54,655 nt of DNA from Bryobacteraceae bacterium. Its GTDB lineage: Bacteria > Acidobacteriota > Terriglobia > Bryobacterales > Bryobacteraceae. The stretch covers positions 1 through 54,655 of the forward strand of contig JAICXC010000016.1 in the NCBI GenBank assembly GCA_025980665.1, in the 5' to 3' direction. The notes beneath the pieces were generated by a model. It searched no databases. It was not told the origin of the DNA and saw only the letters and a list, made by a program, of their open reading frames with translations. Position numbers and translations under genes: made by a program. Below, piece after piece: positions 34,898-42,206 of this stretch. The stretch's first letter is position 1. The number at the start of each line of letters is the position of its first letter.

Positions 34898-36070
34898 GTG
34901 CTTCTCCGTCTCCTGGACGTCCGGAACCTGCCGGATCTGATCCTGCTCTCCGCGGTAATCCTAGTGCAAGCCGCTGGCGCCGCATTCTTGCTCTGGGGAC
35001 CCGCGGGAGTGCGTTTGTTGCGTCTGCGCTGGGCGCTAGTCGCGGGGACACTAGTGTCCACCAGTCTGCTGATGCTGGGATTTCTGCTCCGGTTTGCCCG
35101 CGTGAACCGTCTTTTCCATCCCTGGTGGTCTGGCTGGGGGCGCGGACTGATCTTCGCCTGGGCGTTCCTCTCTGTATTCCTGATGGCCGCGATCCTTATC
35201 TCGCGAAAGTGGCTGCGAGCGCAATCCGGACATAGTCCGGCTCGCAGGGCGTTTCTGCACACCACTCAGGCTGCGCTGCTTTGTACCCCAGCGATCGTCA
35301 CGGGCTATGCCGTTTTCATCCAGCGCCTTAGTCTTTCGCTACGGGAGCAGGATCTGATGTTCCCCGATTTGCCCAAGGATCTCGACGGCCTGCGTATCGT
35401 TCAATTGACCGACATCCACCTGAGCTCTTTTCTGCCGGAACGGATCCTGGCCCGAGCCGTCGACATGGCCAACGAGACGCAGGCGCATCTGGCGCTGGTG
35501 ACCGGCGATCTCATCACCACCGAGCGCGATCCCCTAGATATATGTTTGCGTCAGCTATCGCGTCTGCGAGCCGATGCCGGAATCTTCGGTTGCCTGGGCA
35601 ATCACGAAATGTACGCCAATGCCGAAGATTATGTCGAACAGCAGGGCGCTCGTATGGGCCATCGGTACCTGCGGCAGCGCGCCCAGGTTTTGAAGTTCGG
35701 CCAGGCAACCTTGAACTTGGCGGGCGTCGATTATCAAGTCAGCCGCAAGCCGTACCTGGTGGGCGCGGAGCGGATGGTCGCCTCCGATGCATTCAATATC
35801 CTGCTATCTCATAACCCCGATGTGTTTCCGGTGGCCGCGCGGCAGGGGTATCGGTTAACCATCGCGGGTCACACTCACGGCGGGCAGGTGCGGGTGGAGA
35901 TTCTGCATCGTGATTTGAATTTCGCGCGGTTTTTCACCCCGTATGTGGATGGGCTTTACCGCCGGAACGAATCCGCGATCTTTGTCTCGCGAGGGATTGG
36001 AACCATCGCGCTTCCCGCGCGACTGGGCGCCCCTCCGGAAGTGAATCTACTACGCCTGTGCCGTACCTGA
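34898..36070 (+). CDS. Membrane-anchored metallophosphoesterase, YkuE-like
   Basis: The protein has four N-terminal membrane segments (to about residue 140) and then a calcineurin-like phosphoesterase domain. Its metal motifs are LTDIHLSSF (Asp, His), VTGDLIT, GCLGNHEMY (Asn-His) and AGHTHGGQVRVE. This layout matches YkuE/YaeI-type membrane phosphodiesterases, some of which act on lipid substrates. I prefer GTG at 34898 because GGAG lies 4 bases upstream; TTG at 34871 is also open. The stop overlaps the next phosphoesterase gene. Confidence 0.87.
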   Translation: MLLRLLDVRNLPDLILLSAVILVQAAGAAFLLWGPAGVRLLRLRWALVAGTLVSTSLLMLGFLLRFARVNRLFHPWWSGWGRGLIFAWAFLSVFLMAAILISRKWLRAQSGHSPARRAFLHTTQAALLCTPAIVTGYAVFIQRLSLSLREQDLMFPDLPKDLDGLRIVQLTDIHLSSFLPERILARAVDMANETQAHLALVTGDLITTERDPLDICLRQLSRLRADAGIFGCLGNHEMYANAEDYVEQQGARMGHRYLRQRAQVLKFGQATLNLAGVDYQVSRKPYLVGAERMVASDAFNILLSHNPDVFPVAARQGYRLTIAGHTHGGQVRVEILHRDLNFARFFTPYVDGLYRRNESAIFVSRGIGTIALPARLGAPPEVNLLRLCRT

Positions 36071-36786
36071 TCGTCAGCGACATCCACGGCAATTACGAGG
36101 CTCTCGAAGCTGTACTCGAGCATGCTCGCGGCCGCTACGACAAGATTCTGTGCCTGGGCGATCTAGTGGGCTACGGCGCCGATCCGAACCCAGTGGCCGA
36201 ATGGGCCAAGCTGAATGTTGCGTCCGTGGTTCGCGGAAACCATGACCGCGCCTGCACTGGAACCGATTCGCTCGAATACTTCAATCCCTCCGCGCGAGCC
36301 TCGGCACTGTGGACCCGCGGCGTGCTGACGCCCGCCAACTTGAGCTACCTGGAGCATCTAGCGCGGGGTCCGCTGCGCATCATGGATGGTGATTTTGATC
36401 TGGTGCATGGTTCGCCTCTGGATGAGGACGAATATCTGGTCGGCGTTGAAGATGTTCAGTTCCTCAGCAATTACCTAGAAACCAAACTTACATTCTTCGG
36501 CCATACGCACTTGCAGGGCGGATTTCTGGTGGCTCCTCACGGCATAAGGGGCATCGTACCGGATCGGATGGTGCAACTGGAACCCGACTATTACTACCTG
36601 ATTAATCCGGGATCGGTCGGCCAGCCGCGCGACGGGGATCCGCGTGCGGCTTACGCGCTCTATTCACGGGAAGAACGCATTGTTGAATACGGACGCGTGC
36701 CCTACGACATCGGCAAGGCGGCGTCCAAAATCCTGCAGGCGGGACTACCGGAGTCGCTGGCGATGCGATTGTTCGAGGGGGTTTAG
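36058..36786 (+). CDS. YfcE/PrpE-like metallophosphoesterase
   Basis: The 242-residue soluble protein has all calcineurin-like motifs: VSDIHGNYEAL (Asp-x-His), CLGDLVGYG, RGNHDRA, HGSP and FGHTHLQGG. The size and lack of membrane segments fit small diadenosine-polyphosphate or phosphodiester phosphatases. It starts with GTG inside the end of the preceding phosphoesterase gene (13-base overlap), so the two are translationally coupled although only distantly related. Confidence 0.9.
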   Translation: MPYLIVSDIHGNYEALEAVLEHARGRYDKILCLGDLVGYGADPNPVAEWAKLNVASVVRGNHDRACTGTDSLEYFNPSARASALWTRGVLTPANLSYLEHLARGPLRIMDGDFDLVHGSPLDEDEYLVGVEDVQFLSNYLETKLTFFGHTHLQGGFLVAPHGIRGIVPDRMVQLEPDYYYLINPGSVGQPRDGDPRAAYALYSREERIVEYGRVPYDIGKAASKILQAGLPESLAMRLFEGV

Positions 36787-36947
36787 GCGGGAGAACAACG
36801 CGTGTGTGCACCCGCCGCGATCGGCCGGTCTCGCCGTCAGATTTCGCTGCCCACTTAGCTGTAAGGCTTTGACGCGCAATGGGAAATCGTGTCGATTCAA
36901 AATTTCGATATAGCTCGTGACCGGCTTTGGTTAGAATAGAGCGGAAG

Positions 36948-36953
36948 TAGAAT
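36948..36953 (+). promoter_or_regulatory. -10-like hexamer TAGAAT before the APC permease
   Basis: TAGAAT lies 9 bases before the ATG at 36963. A second copy is at 36932-36937. No clear Shine-Dalgarno sequence is present. The rest of the 176-base gap from 36787 shows nothing I can name. Confidence 0.4.
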
Positions 36954-36962
36954 AGACAATGG

Positions 36963-39170
36963 ATGTCCCCTACGAACGGTAAGCTGCCTACGGCGACGTC
37001 GTCGAAGGTAGTGGTCGCCACGACGGTAGCGCTCTCTTTCATCAGCTTTTGGCGCGGAGCTTCTATTGTCCTCAGCGATTTGGCGTCGTCCGCATTTTAT
37101 GCCGGCGGCGCAGCTGAGCAGGCCATCGGCAAGGCTGCCCCATGGTTCGTCCTGGGCGTGATGCTGTTCAGCTTCGCGGTACGTAGCGTCTACCTCGAGA
37201 GCTGCAGCATGTATGTGCGGGGCGGCGTGTATGTAGTGGTGCGCGAGAGCATGGGTCCGGTGATGGCCAAGCTGTCGGTATCCGCGCTGGTATTCGATTA
37301 CATCCTTACCGGCCCCATCAGCGGCGTCAGCGCGGGTCAATATCTGGGCGCTCTGATCAACGAGCTGACTACCTATCACGTCAACGTCGATCTGTTCGCG
37401 GCTGGAGTCGCCGTGGCGGCGACAGTCTACTTCTGGTGGATGAACATTAAGGGCGTGCATGAATCCAGCGGCAAGGCGTTACGGATCATGCAAATCACTA
37501 CCGTGATGGTGGCGATCCTGCTGATCTGGTGTCCCATCAGCATGGTCCTTCAGAACAAGTGGAAACTTCCGCCCGCCCCGATTCCATCCAACATAAACTT
37601 CTCCGAGGATGCCCAGGGGTGGCTCAAAGGGACCTTCTGGCTGCAAATACCGGTGGTGATGATCATTATCGCGTTTGGGCACTCGCTACTCTCCATGAGC
37701 GGGTTCGAAACTCTGGCCCAGGTCTACCGTGAAATCGCATCACCCAAGCTGAAGAATCTCAAGATCGCCGCCAATATCGTCTGTGTTTACGCGCTGATAG
37801 GTACCGGTATCGTTACGCTCTTCGCCGCCATGATTATTCCGGATGGAGACCGGCCGAAATATTTCGCCAACCTGATCGGCGGCTTGGCGATGAATTTGAG
37901 CGGTCCATATCCGATGCGGCTGGCCTTCCATATCTTCGTGGTGTTCGTAGGTGGGTTGATCCTTTCGGGAGCGATTAACACGTCCATCATCGGAGCCAAT
38001 GGGGTGCTCAACCGCGTGGCCGAGGACGGCGTCCTGGTGCCCTGGTTCCGTCATCCGCAACGTAAATACGGTACCACCCATAACATCATCAACCTGATTA
38101 CGATTCTCCAGCTGGCCACCATCTTCTACAGCCGCGGCAACATGACGATTCTGGCGGAAGCCTACGCGTTCGGCGTGGTGTGGAGTTTCTTCTTCAAGGC
38201 TCTGGGCGTGACAGTATTGCGCTTCCAGCGCCACGATCAGGAATACAAGACGCCCCTGAACCTGAGAGTGGCAGGTTGGGAGATCCCCATCGGTTTAATC
38301 ATTACGACCGGGATCCTGGGAGCGGTAGCGGTCGCTAATCTGTTTACCAAGCAGATGGCGACTAAGTACGGCATTGCGTTTACCCTGAGCCTGTTCGTGA
38401 CCTTTACGATCTCTGAAAAGATCAACCATCGCCGTTCGAAGCAGGAAAAGAAGGGCCTCGAACAGTTCAATCTGGATCATCAGCAAGAGGTCCAGTCCTC
38501 GCATCTGGAAGCGCGGCCTGGCTGCGTGGTGGTTGCCGTTCGCGATTACCGGCGCATGGAACATCTGCGCCAGGTCTTGCAAAAAACCAATTTGCGGCGG
38601 CACGACATCGTGGTGATGAGTGTTCGAACACTTTCAACGGGCGCGGGCGAATACGAACTCACGGAGAGCCAGATTTTCAGCGATTACGAGAAGGAATTAT
38701 TCAGCCATGTCGTAGAGCTGGCCGAGAAGGAAGGCAAACACGTGGAACTGCTAGTGGTTCCGGCAGTGGACCCCTTCGAGGCGCTGGTTCAAGCCGCCAG
38801 CAGCCTGCAGGCTTCGCGCCTGGTAACCGGCGTCAGCGCCCGCATGAGCTCCGAAGAACTCGCCCATAGCATGGGCCGTGCCTGGGAAAAGCTTCCGCCT
38901 CCGCGTCATCCGTTTTCGCTCGAAGTGATCAGCCCGGACAGGGAGTCGGCCTTCGTCAATCTCGGCCCGCATCCGCCGCGGCTCTGGCCGGAGGATCTGG
39001 ACCGGCTGCACGACTTGTGGCTCGAACTGAGCGCCTCCGATCACATCGGAGCGAAGTTGCACCACCGCGACGTGATTGGGGTGGCGCTGCGCCGTCTGCA
39101 GCACGACCTGTGCGGAGAAGATCGCGCCAAGGTCCTGGGGGATCTGGAAAAAGAGCTGCGGAAAAATTAG
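36963..39170 (+). CDS. APC-superfamily permease with C-terminal USP-like cytosolic domain
   Basis: The 735-residue protein has an amino-acid/polyamine/organocation permease core of about 12 membrane spans (to about 490) with the GGVYVVVRES motif in TM3. A hydrophilic region of about 240 residues follows. It looks like a universal-stress-type alpha/beta domain: GCVVVAVRDYRRMEHL as a first strand, HDIVVMSVRTLS as a second, then VELAEKEGKHVELLVVPAVDPFEALVQAASSLQASRLVTG. Such tails are thought to regulate transport by nucleotide binding. The substrate is unknown, and amino acid or K+ uptake are both possible. Confidence 0.86.
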   Translation: MSPTNGKLPTATSSKVVVATTVALSFISFWRGASIVLSDLASSAFYAGGAAEQAIGKAAPWFVLGVMLFSFAVRSVYLESCSMYVRGGVYVVVRESMGPVMAKLSVSALVFDYILTGPISGVSAGQYLGALINELTTYHVNVDLFAAGVAVAATVYFWWMNIKGVHESSGKALRIMQITTVMVAILLIWCPISMVLQNKWKLPPAPIPSNINFSEDAQGWLKGTFWLQIPVVMIIIAFGHSLLSMSGFETLAQVYREIASPKLKNLKIAANIVCVYALIGTGIVTLFAAMIIPDGDRPKYFANLIGGLAMNLSGPYPMRLAFHIFVVFVGGLILSGAINTSIIGANGVLNRVAEDGVLVPWFRHPQRKYGTTHNIINLITILQLATIFYSRGNMTILAEAYAFGVVWSFFFKALGVTVLRFQRHDQEYKTPLNLRVAGWEIPIGLIITTGILGAVAVANLFTKQMATKYGIAFTLSLFVTFTISEKINHRRSKQEKKGLEQFNLDHQQEVQSSHLEARPGCVVVAVRDYRRMEHLRQVLQKTNLRRHDIVVMSVRTLSTGAGEYELTESQIFSDYEKELFSHVVELAEKEGKHVELLVVPAVDPFEALVQAASSLQASRLVTGVSARMSSEELAHSMGRAWEKLPPPRHPFSLEVISPDRESAFVNLGPHPPRLWPEDLDRLHDLWLELSASDHIGAKLHHRDVIGVALRRLQHDLCGEDRAKVLGDLEKELRKN

Positions 39171-39184
39171 TCCGGACTTTCCGC

Positions 39185-39487
39185 CTAAGCCCCGGCACGC
39201 TTGCCGGGCTTCTTGGCGGTCTTCTTTGATCCAGCATCACCGGCGGCTTCATCCGGAGCCGCTGGGGGCGGAGCAACCCCCGACAACACGGCATTGAACA
39301 GTTCGGCTTTCTTAAGATCCTTCTTGGAAGGCGGAGCTTGTTCGTTGCGATAATCGTGATCGCTGTAACAGGTGCGGCAGCGCACCTTCGCGGCGGCGCC
39401 GTTCATAAGCGATACGACGGAATGATTAGTCAGGCGCCGGCACTTGATACAAAAATCATCAATAACGTCACCCAAACGCGCATCCAT
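39185..39487 (-). CDS. Small zinc-ribbon protein with Lys/Ala-rich tail
   Basis: The 100-residue protein starts at ATG 39487. It has a four-cysteine zinc-ribbon pattern: Cys-x2-Cys in DDFCIKCRRL and Cys-x2-Cys in VRCRTCYSDH, about 24 residues apart. A basic linker and a low-complexity Lys/Pro/Ala tail ending KKPGKRAGA follow, recalling nucleic-acid-binding tails. I do not recognise a named family. The open frame upstream to 39568 lacks conserved features. A hairpin (CCCGGCA / TGCCGGG, 39191-39208) overlaps its 3' end and may help end the convergent permease transcript. Confidence 0.7.
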   Translation of the reverse strand: MDARLGDVIDDFCIKCRRLTNHSVVSLMNGAAAKVRCRTCYSDHDYRNEQAPPSKKDLKKAELFNAVLSGVAPPPAAPDEAAGDAGSKKTAKKPGKRAGA

Positions 39488-39533
39488 GGTAGCTGCGACG
39501 AGTATATAACAGCCGGATAGGAAGATGCTCTCG

Positions 39534-40265
39534 CTACTCAGGAGCGGACTGACGCCGGCGCCATTCAAACAACACCACTCCGGCGGCCACGCTCACGTTC
39601 AAGGACGCAACGCCGCCGGCAGAACTCGCGGTCATGGGGATCGAAACCAACGCGTCGCAATGCCGCGCCACCGTCTGATGCAGACCGCGCCCTTCGCCTC
39701 CCAGGACAATCGCCGTGGGCGCATTGAATTCGATGCGATCGTAGGCTTGGTCGCCGCGCTCGTCGAGACCGTAGATCCAGTAGTCGCGCTCTTTCAGTTC
39801 TTCGAGCGCGCGATTAATGTTGGTAACGCGCACCACCGGAAGATAGGCCACGGCCCCCGCGGAGGTGCGCGCTACGGTTTCCGTCAGCCCGGCTGCTCGC
39901 CGTTCGGGGATCACGACAGCGGCGGCCCCGGCCGCGTGCGCCGTACGCACGATCGCGCCCAGGTTGTGCGGATCTTCGACGCCGTCCAGCACGACGTGCA
40001 GTCCGCGCCCGGCTGTGGTTTGCTCGAGCGACGCATAAGCTTCGGCTGAGCGGAACGCCACTACTCCCTGATGAGCGGCGCTGCCCGCCGCACGGTCCAA
40101 TTGCGTGCGCGGTTCGAAGCGCACCGGGATTCCGCGCTCGCGGCACAGCTCGATTAGCTCCTGAAGACGCGGACCGGCGGCGCCTTTGGCCACCATGACG
40201 CGTTCAATCGAAAGTCCGGCGCGTAGTGCCTCCCGGACGGGATGGATTCCTGCCAGCGGGGACAT
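39534..40265 (-). CDS. rlmB: SpoU-type 23S rRNA 2'-O-methyltransferase (RlmB-like)
   Basis: The 243-residue protein has the N-terminal SpoU substrate-binding domain (IHPVREALRAGLSIERVMV) and a SPOUT knot domain with all three motifs: LDGVEDPHNLGAIVRTAHAAG, IVLGGEGRGL and VSIPMTASSAGGVASLNVSVAAG. RlmB methylates G2251 of 23S rRNA, and related TrmH-type enzymes act on tRNA. The start ATG at 40265 is at the expected family position; the frame runs open to 40454 into the divergent MerR gene, which I reject. Confidence 0.93.
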   Translation of the reverse strand: MSPLAGIHPVREALRAGLSIERVMVAKGAAGPRLQELIELCRERGIPVRFEPRTQLDRAAGSAAHQGVVAFRSAEAYASLEQTTAGRGLHVVLDGVEDPHNLGAIVRTAHAAGAAAVVIPERRAAGLTETVARTSAGAVAYLPVVRVTNINRALEELKERDYWIYGLDERGDQAYDRIEFNAPTAIVLGGEGRGLHQTVARHCDALVSIPMTASSAGGVASLNVSVAAGVVLFEWRRRQSAPE

Positions 40266-40271
40266 TAGAAT
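40266..40271 (+). promoter_or_regulatory. -10-like hexamer TAGAAT before merR-type gene
   Basis: TAGAAT lies 12 bases before the ATG at 40284 and interleaves with the leftward hexamer of the rlmB-like gene. TGGATT 17 bases upstream is a weak -35 candidate. Confidence 0.35.
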
Positions 40272-40272
40272 A

Positions 40273-40278
40273 AGGGTA
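40273..40278 (-). promoter_or_regulatory. -10-like hexamer TACCCT before rlmB-like gene
   Basis: Read leftward, TACCCT lies 7 bases before the ATG at 40265. It sits inside an 18-base divergent gap that also holds TAGAAT (40266-40271) for the MerR gene, so both starts must be leaderless or nearly so. Confidence 0.4.
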
Positions 40279-40283
40279 CTCTC

Positions 40284-40727
40284 ATGAGCGAGCCCAAGAT
40301 CGCGCCAATGACCGTCACCCCGGAAGAGATTCCGGACAAATTGTATTTTCGTATCGGGGAGGTAGCGCGCCTGGCGGCCATCAAGCCGTATGTGCTGCGC
40401 TTCTGGGAGACCGAATTCCATGTGCTCGATCCCAAAAAATCCGGTACCGGCCACCGCCTCTATCGCCGTAAGGACGTACAGTTGGTGTTCGAGATTAAGC
40501 AGCTGCTGTACGAAAAGCGCTACACCATCGAGGGCGCGCGCAAGTTTTTGGAGGGCCGGGCGAAGAATGGCGACTCCGCCGCGCCGGCTCCCGAGAGCCC
40601 GTCGAAGCGATCTCCCGCCAAGCAGGCCGTGCCGGGACCTGTCCAGACAGGATTCTTCGATGTTCCGTCTTCCGTTCTCGAAACCGTGCGCAAAGAATTG
40701 CTGGAAATTGCAGACCTATTGAAGTAA
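40284..40727 (+). CDS. MerR-family transcriptional regulator
   Basis: The 147-residue protein has a MerR winged helix-turn-helix at about 19-75 (LYFRIGEVARLAAIKPYVLR, with FWETEF and GHRLYRRKDVQ in the wing), then a short helix (IKQLLYEKRYTIEGARKFL) and a Pro/Ser linker. There is no cysteine-rich metal loop or drug-binding domain, so it belongs to the small HTH-only MerR group often found near core genes. The effector is unknown. Its promoter region is shared with the rlmB-like gene. Confidence 0.92.
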   Translation: MSEPKIAPMTVTPEEIPDKLYFRIGEVARLAAIKPYVLRFWETEFHVLDPKKSGTGHRLYRRKDVQLVFEIKQLLYEKRYTIEGARKFLEGRAKNGDSAAPAPESPSKRSPAKQAVPGPVQTGFFDVPSSVLETVRKELLEIADLLK

Positions 40728-40928
40728 GGCAAATCGCGCCGAATCCGACGGCGAAATGAAACCGGCTATCCCGGCTCGCTCTACACCCAAGTCGCCCGTC
40801 CATCAACTTGACCAGGTTCGCTCAAATGCGCCAGACCGAGAGCGCTCCCGCGATAACGAGCGAATTTCATCGCGCAGCAGACCAAGAATCAGGGATCGAC
40901 AGGCCGCAGTCGGTAGAATAGGTAACTG
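40728..40928. other. Intergenic region between MerR and GalU genes
   Basis: This 201-base gap has only a weak hairpin (CGCCG / CGGCG, 40737-40753) just after the MerR stop and the TAGAAT hexamer listed separately. I looked for a tRNA cloverleaf and found no convincing acceptor stem or T-loop. Nothing else can be supported. Confidence 0.4.
40914..40919 (+). promoter_or_regulatory. -10-like hexamer TAGAAT before galU
   Basis: TAGAAT lies 9 bases before the ATG at 40929. The intervening AGGT could be a weak Shine-Dalgarno, but the transcript would begin at or very near the start codon. Confidence 0.4.
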
Positions 40929-41813
40929 ATGAATGCAAAGGTTCGCAAAGCAGTCTTCCCCGCGGCGGGGCTCGGTACCCGCTTCCTTCCAGCCACCAAG
41001 GCCCAGCCTAAAGAAATGCTTCCTCTGGTGGATAAGCCACTGATCCAGTATGGAGTTGAGGAAGCCATACATTCCGGAGTCCAGAACATCATCATCGTCA
41101 CGGGCCGCGGCAAGACCGCAATCGAGGATCACTTCGATGTGAGCTTCGAGCTGGAGCATCTGCTCGAAACGCGCGGCAAGAAGGATCTGCTGGCTACCGT
41201 ACGGGCCGTCTCGGACATGATCAACGTCTCGTATGTGCGCCAGAAGGAAGCGCTGGGTCTCGGGCACGCGGTCTTGCGGGCGCGCGAGTTGGTGGGCGAT
41301 GAACCGTTCGCCGTCATCCTTTCCGACGACGTAATCGCCGCCGAAGTTCCCGCCTTGCGGCAGCTACTCGATGTGTACGAGTTTTACGGCGCGCCCGTGC
41401 TCGCACTCATGGAAGTTCCGAAGGATAGTATTTCGGCATACGGTGTGGTGGATGCCGAGCCGATGAGCCACGCGGGCGGTGGCGATCGGCTATACCGGAT
41501 TCGCAACCTGGTGGAAAAGCCCAAGCCTCAAGATGCTCCCTCGAATCTGGCCATCATCGGGCGCTATGTGCTCACGCCGGAAGTCTTTCATTCTCTCGAG
41601 ACCATCGAGCCGGGAAGCGGCGGAGAATTACAACTTACCGACGGCCTGAAGCACGCTCTTCGCAGCCGCCCCATCTACGGGTACCGGTTCGAGGGTACTC
41701 GTTATGACGCGGGCGACAAGCTCGGCTTCCTGAAGGCCACGGTGGAGTTTGCACTGAAGCGCCACGACCTGGGAGATCCATTCCGCGCGTACCTGAAATC
41801 ACTCCAGCTATAA
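40929..41813 (+). CDS. galU: UTP--glucose-1-phosphate uridylyltransferase
   Basis: The 294-residue enzyme makes UDP-glucose from UTP and glucose-1-phosphate. It has the nucleotidyltransferase start KAVFPAAGLGTRFLPATKA, the PKEMLPLVDKPLIQY substrate segment, VSYVRQKEALGLGHAV, LSDDVIAAE with the metal Asp, and YRFEGTRYDAGDKLGFLKA at the C-terminal end. Length and motifs are those of bacterial GalU. It supplies UDP-glucose for envelope glycans and fits with the sugar-related genes of the window. It appears to be a single-gene transcript. Confidence 0.96.
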   Translation: MNAKVRKAVFPAAGLGTRFLPATKAQPKEMLPLVDKPLIQYGVEEAIHSGVQNIIIVTGRGKTAIEDHFDVSFELEHLLETRGKKDLLATVRAVSDMINVSYVRQKEALGLGHAVLRARELVGDEPFAVILSDDVIAAEVPALRQLLDVYEFYGAPVLALMEVPKDSISAYGVVDAEPMSHAGGGDRLYRIRNLVEKPKPQDAPSNLAIIGRYVLTPEVFHSLETIEPGSGGELQLTDGLKHALRSRPIYGYRFEGTRYDAGDKLGFLKATVEFALKRHDLGDPFRAYLKSLQL

Positions 41814-41883
41814 GTGGGCGTGGATTTGCGCGTCTCAGTGAAGGAGCACGAAATGCGGAAGAGCGCGGTTGACTGGCTTCCGT

Positions 41884-41916
41884 AAAAACAAAACCGGCCC
41901 CGATTTCTCGGGGCCG
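41884..41916 (-). terminator. Intrinsic terminator of the lysine-rich micro-gene
   Basis: A stem of CGGCCCCGA with TCGGGGCCG (41895-41916, 4-base loop) is followed, read leftward, by GGTTTTGTTTTT. This is the clearest intrinsic terminator in the window. It lies 35 bases after the leftward micro-gene stop and may also help end galU transcription in the other direction. Confidence 0.85.
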
Positions 41917-41951
41917 ATTGGTTAAAACCTAAAACTAGCTAGCAGCGTTGG

Positions 41952-42017
41952 CTACTTCTTTTTCTTCGGTGCAGCCTTTTTCTTCGCAGCCGCTTTCTTC
42001 TTAGTTGCGTTCTTCAT
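41952..42017 (-). CDS. 21-residue lysine/alanine-rich micro-protein
   Basis: ATG at 42017 opens a 21-codon frame ending in TAG. The product has 11 Lys and 6 Ala plus Met, Asn, Thr and Pro, with no acidic or bulky hydrophobic residue. It begins MKNATKKKAAAKKK and resembles the basic tails of histone-H1-like or HU-type proteins. AAGGGAG stands 9 bases before the start. A consensus-like promoter lies about 65 bases upstream and a strong intrinsic terminator follows, so the locus looks like a dedicated short transcript of about 190 bases. A role in nucleic-acid or polyanion binding is inference from charge only. Confidence 0.7.
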   Translation of the reverse strand: MKNATKKKAAAKKKAAPKKKK

Positions 42018-42081
42018 CGAGTGATTCTCCCTTTACATCAGATTAAGCGCTACTCTTCCAAGAGAGCGCGGTCGTGTCCCC

Positions 42082-42110
42082 TTTATAAGGTGGAATCCAT
42101 GGAAAGTCAA
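42082..42110 (-). promoter_or_regulatory. Sigma-70-type promoter of the micro-gene
   Basis: Read leftward, TTGACT (42110-42105) is followed after exactly 17 bases by TATAAA (42087-42082). This is close to consensus and the best two-box promoter in the window. Transcription should start near 42075, giving a leader of about 58 bases before the micro-gene. Confidence 0.75.
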
Positions 42111-42193
42111 GAAAAAAATGAACCATGCGGCAGAGGCGCGGAGAGACATCGGGCGTCTCTCAAGAGGGCTGAAATCAATAAAACGAGGTCTAG

Positions 42194-42199
42194 TAGAAT
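42194..42199 (+). promoter_or_regulatory. -10-like hexamer TAGAAT before rlpA
   Basis: TAGAAT lies 7 bases before the GTG at 42207. It supports GTG 42207 over ATG 42246 as the rlpA start, and again implies a leaderless transcript. Confidence 0.4.
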
Positions 42200-42206
42200 T
42201 GTTTTA

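Noticed and set aside
40728..40928. Possible tRNA between the MerR and GalU genes
   Set aside because: I looked for an acceptor stem, anticodon arm and TTCGA-type T-loop. AGGTTCGCTC is present, but no complementary arms line up around it.
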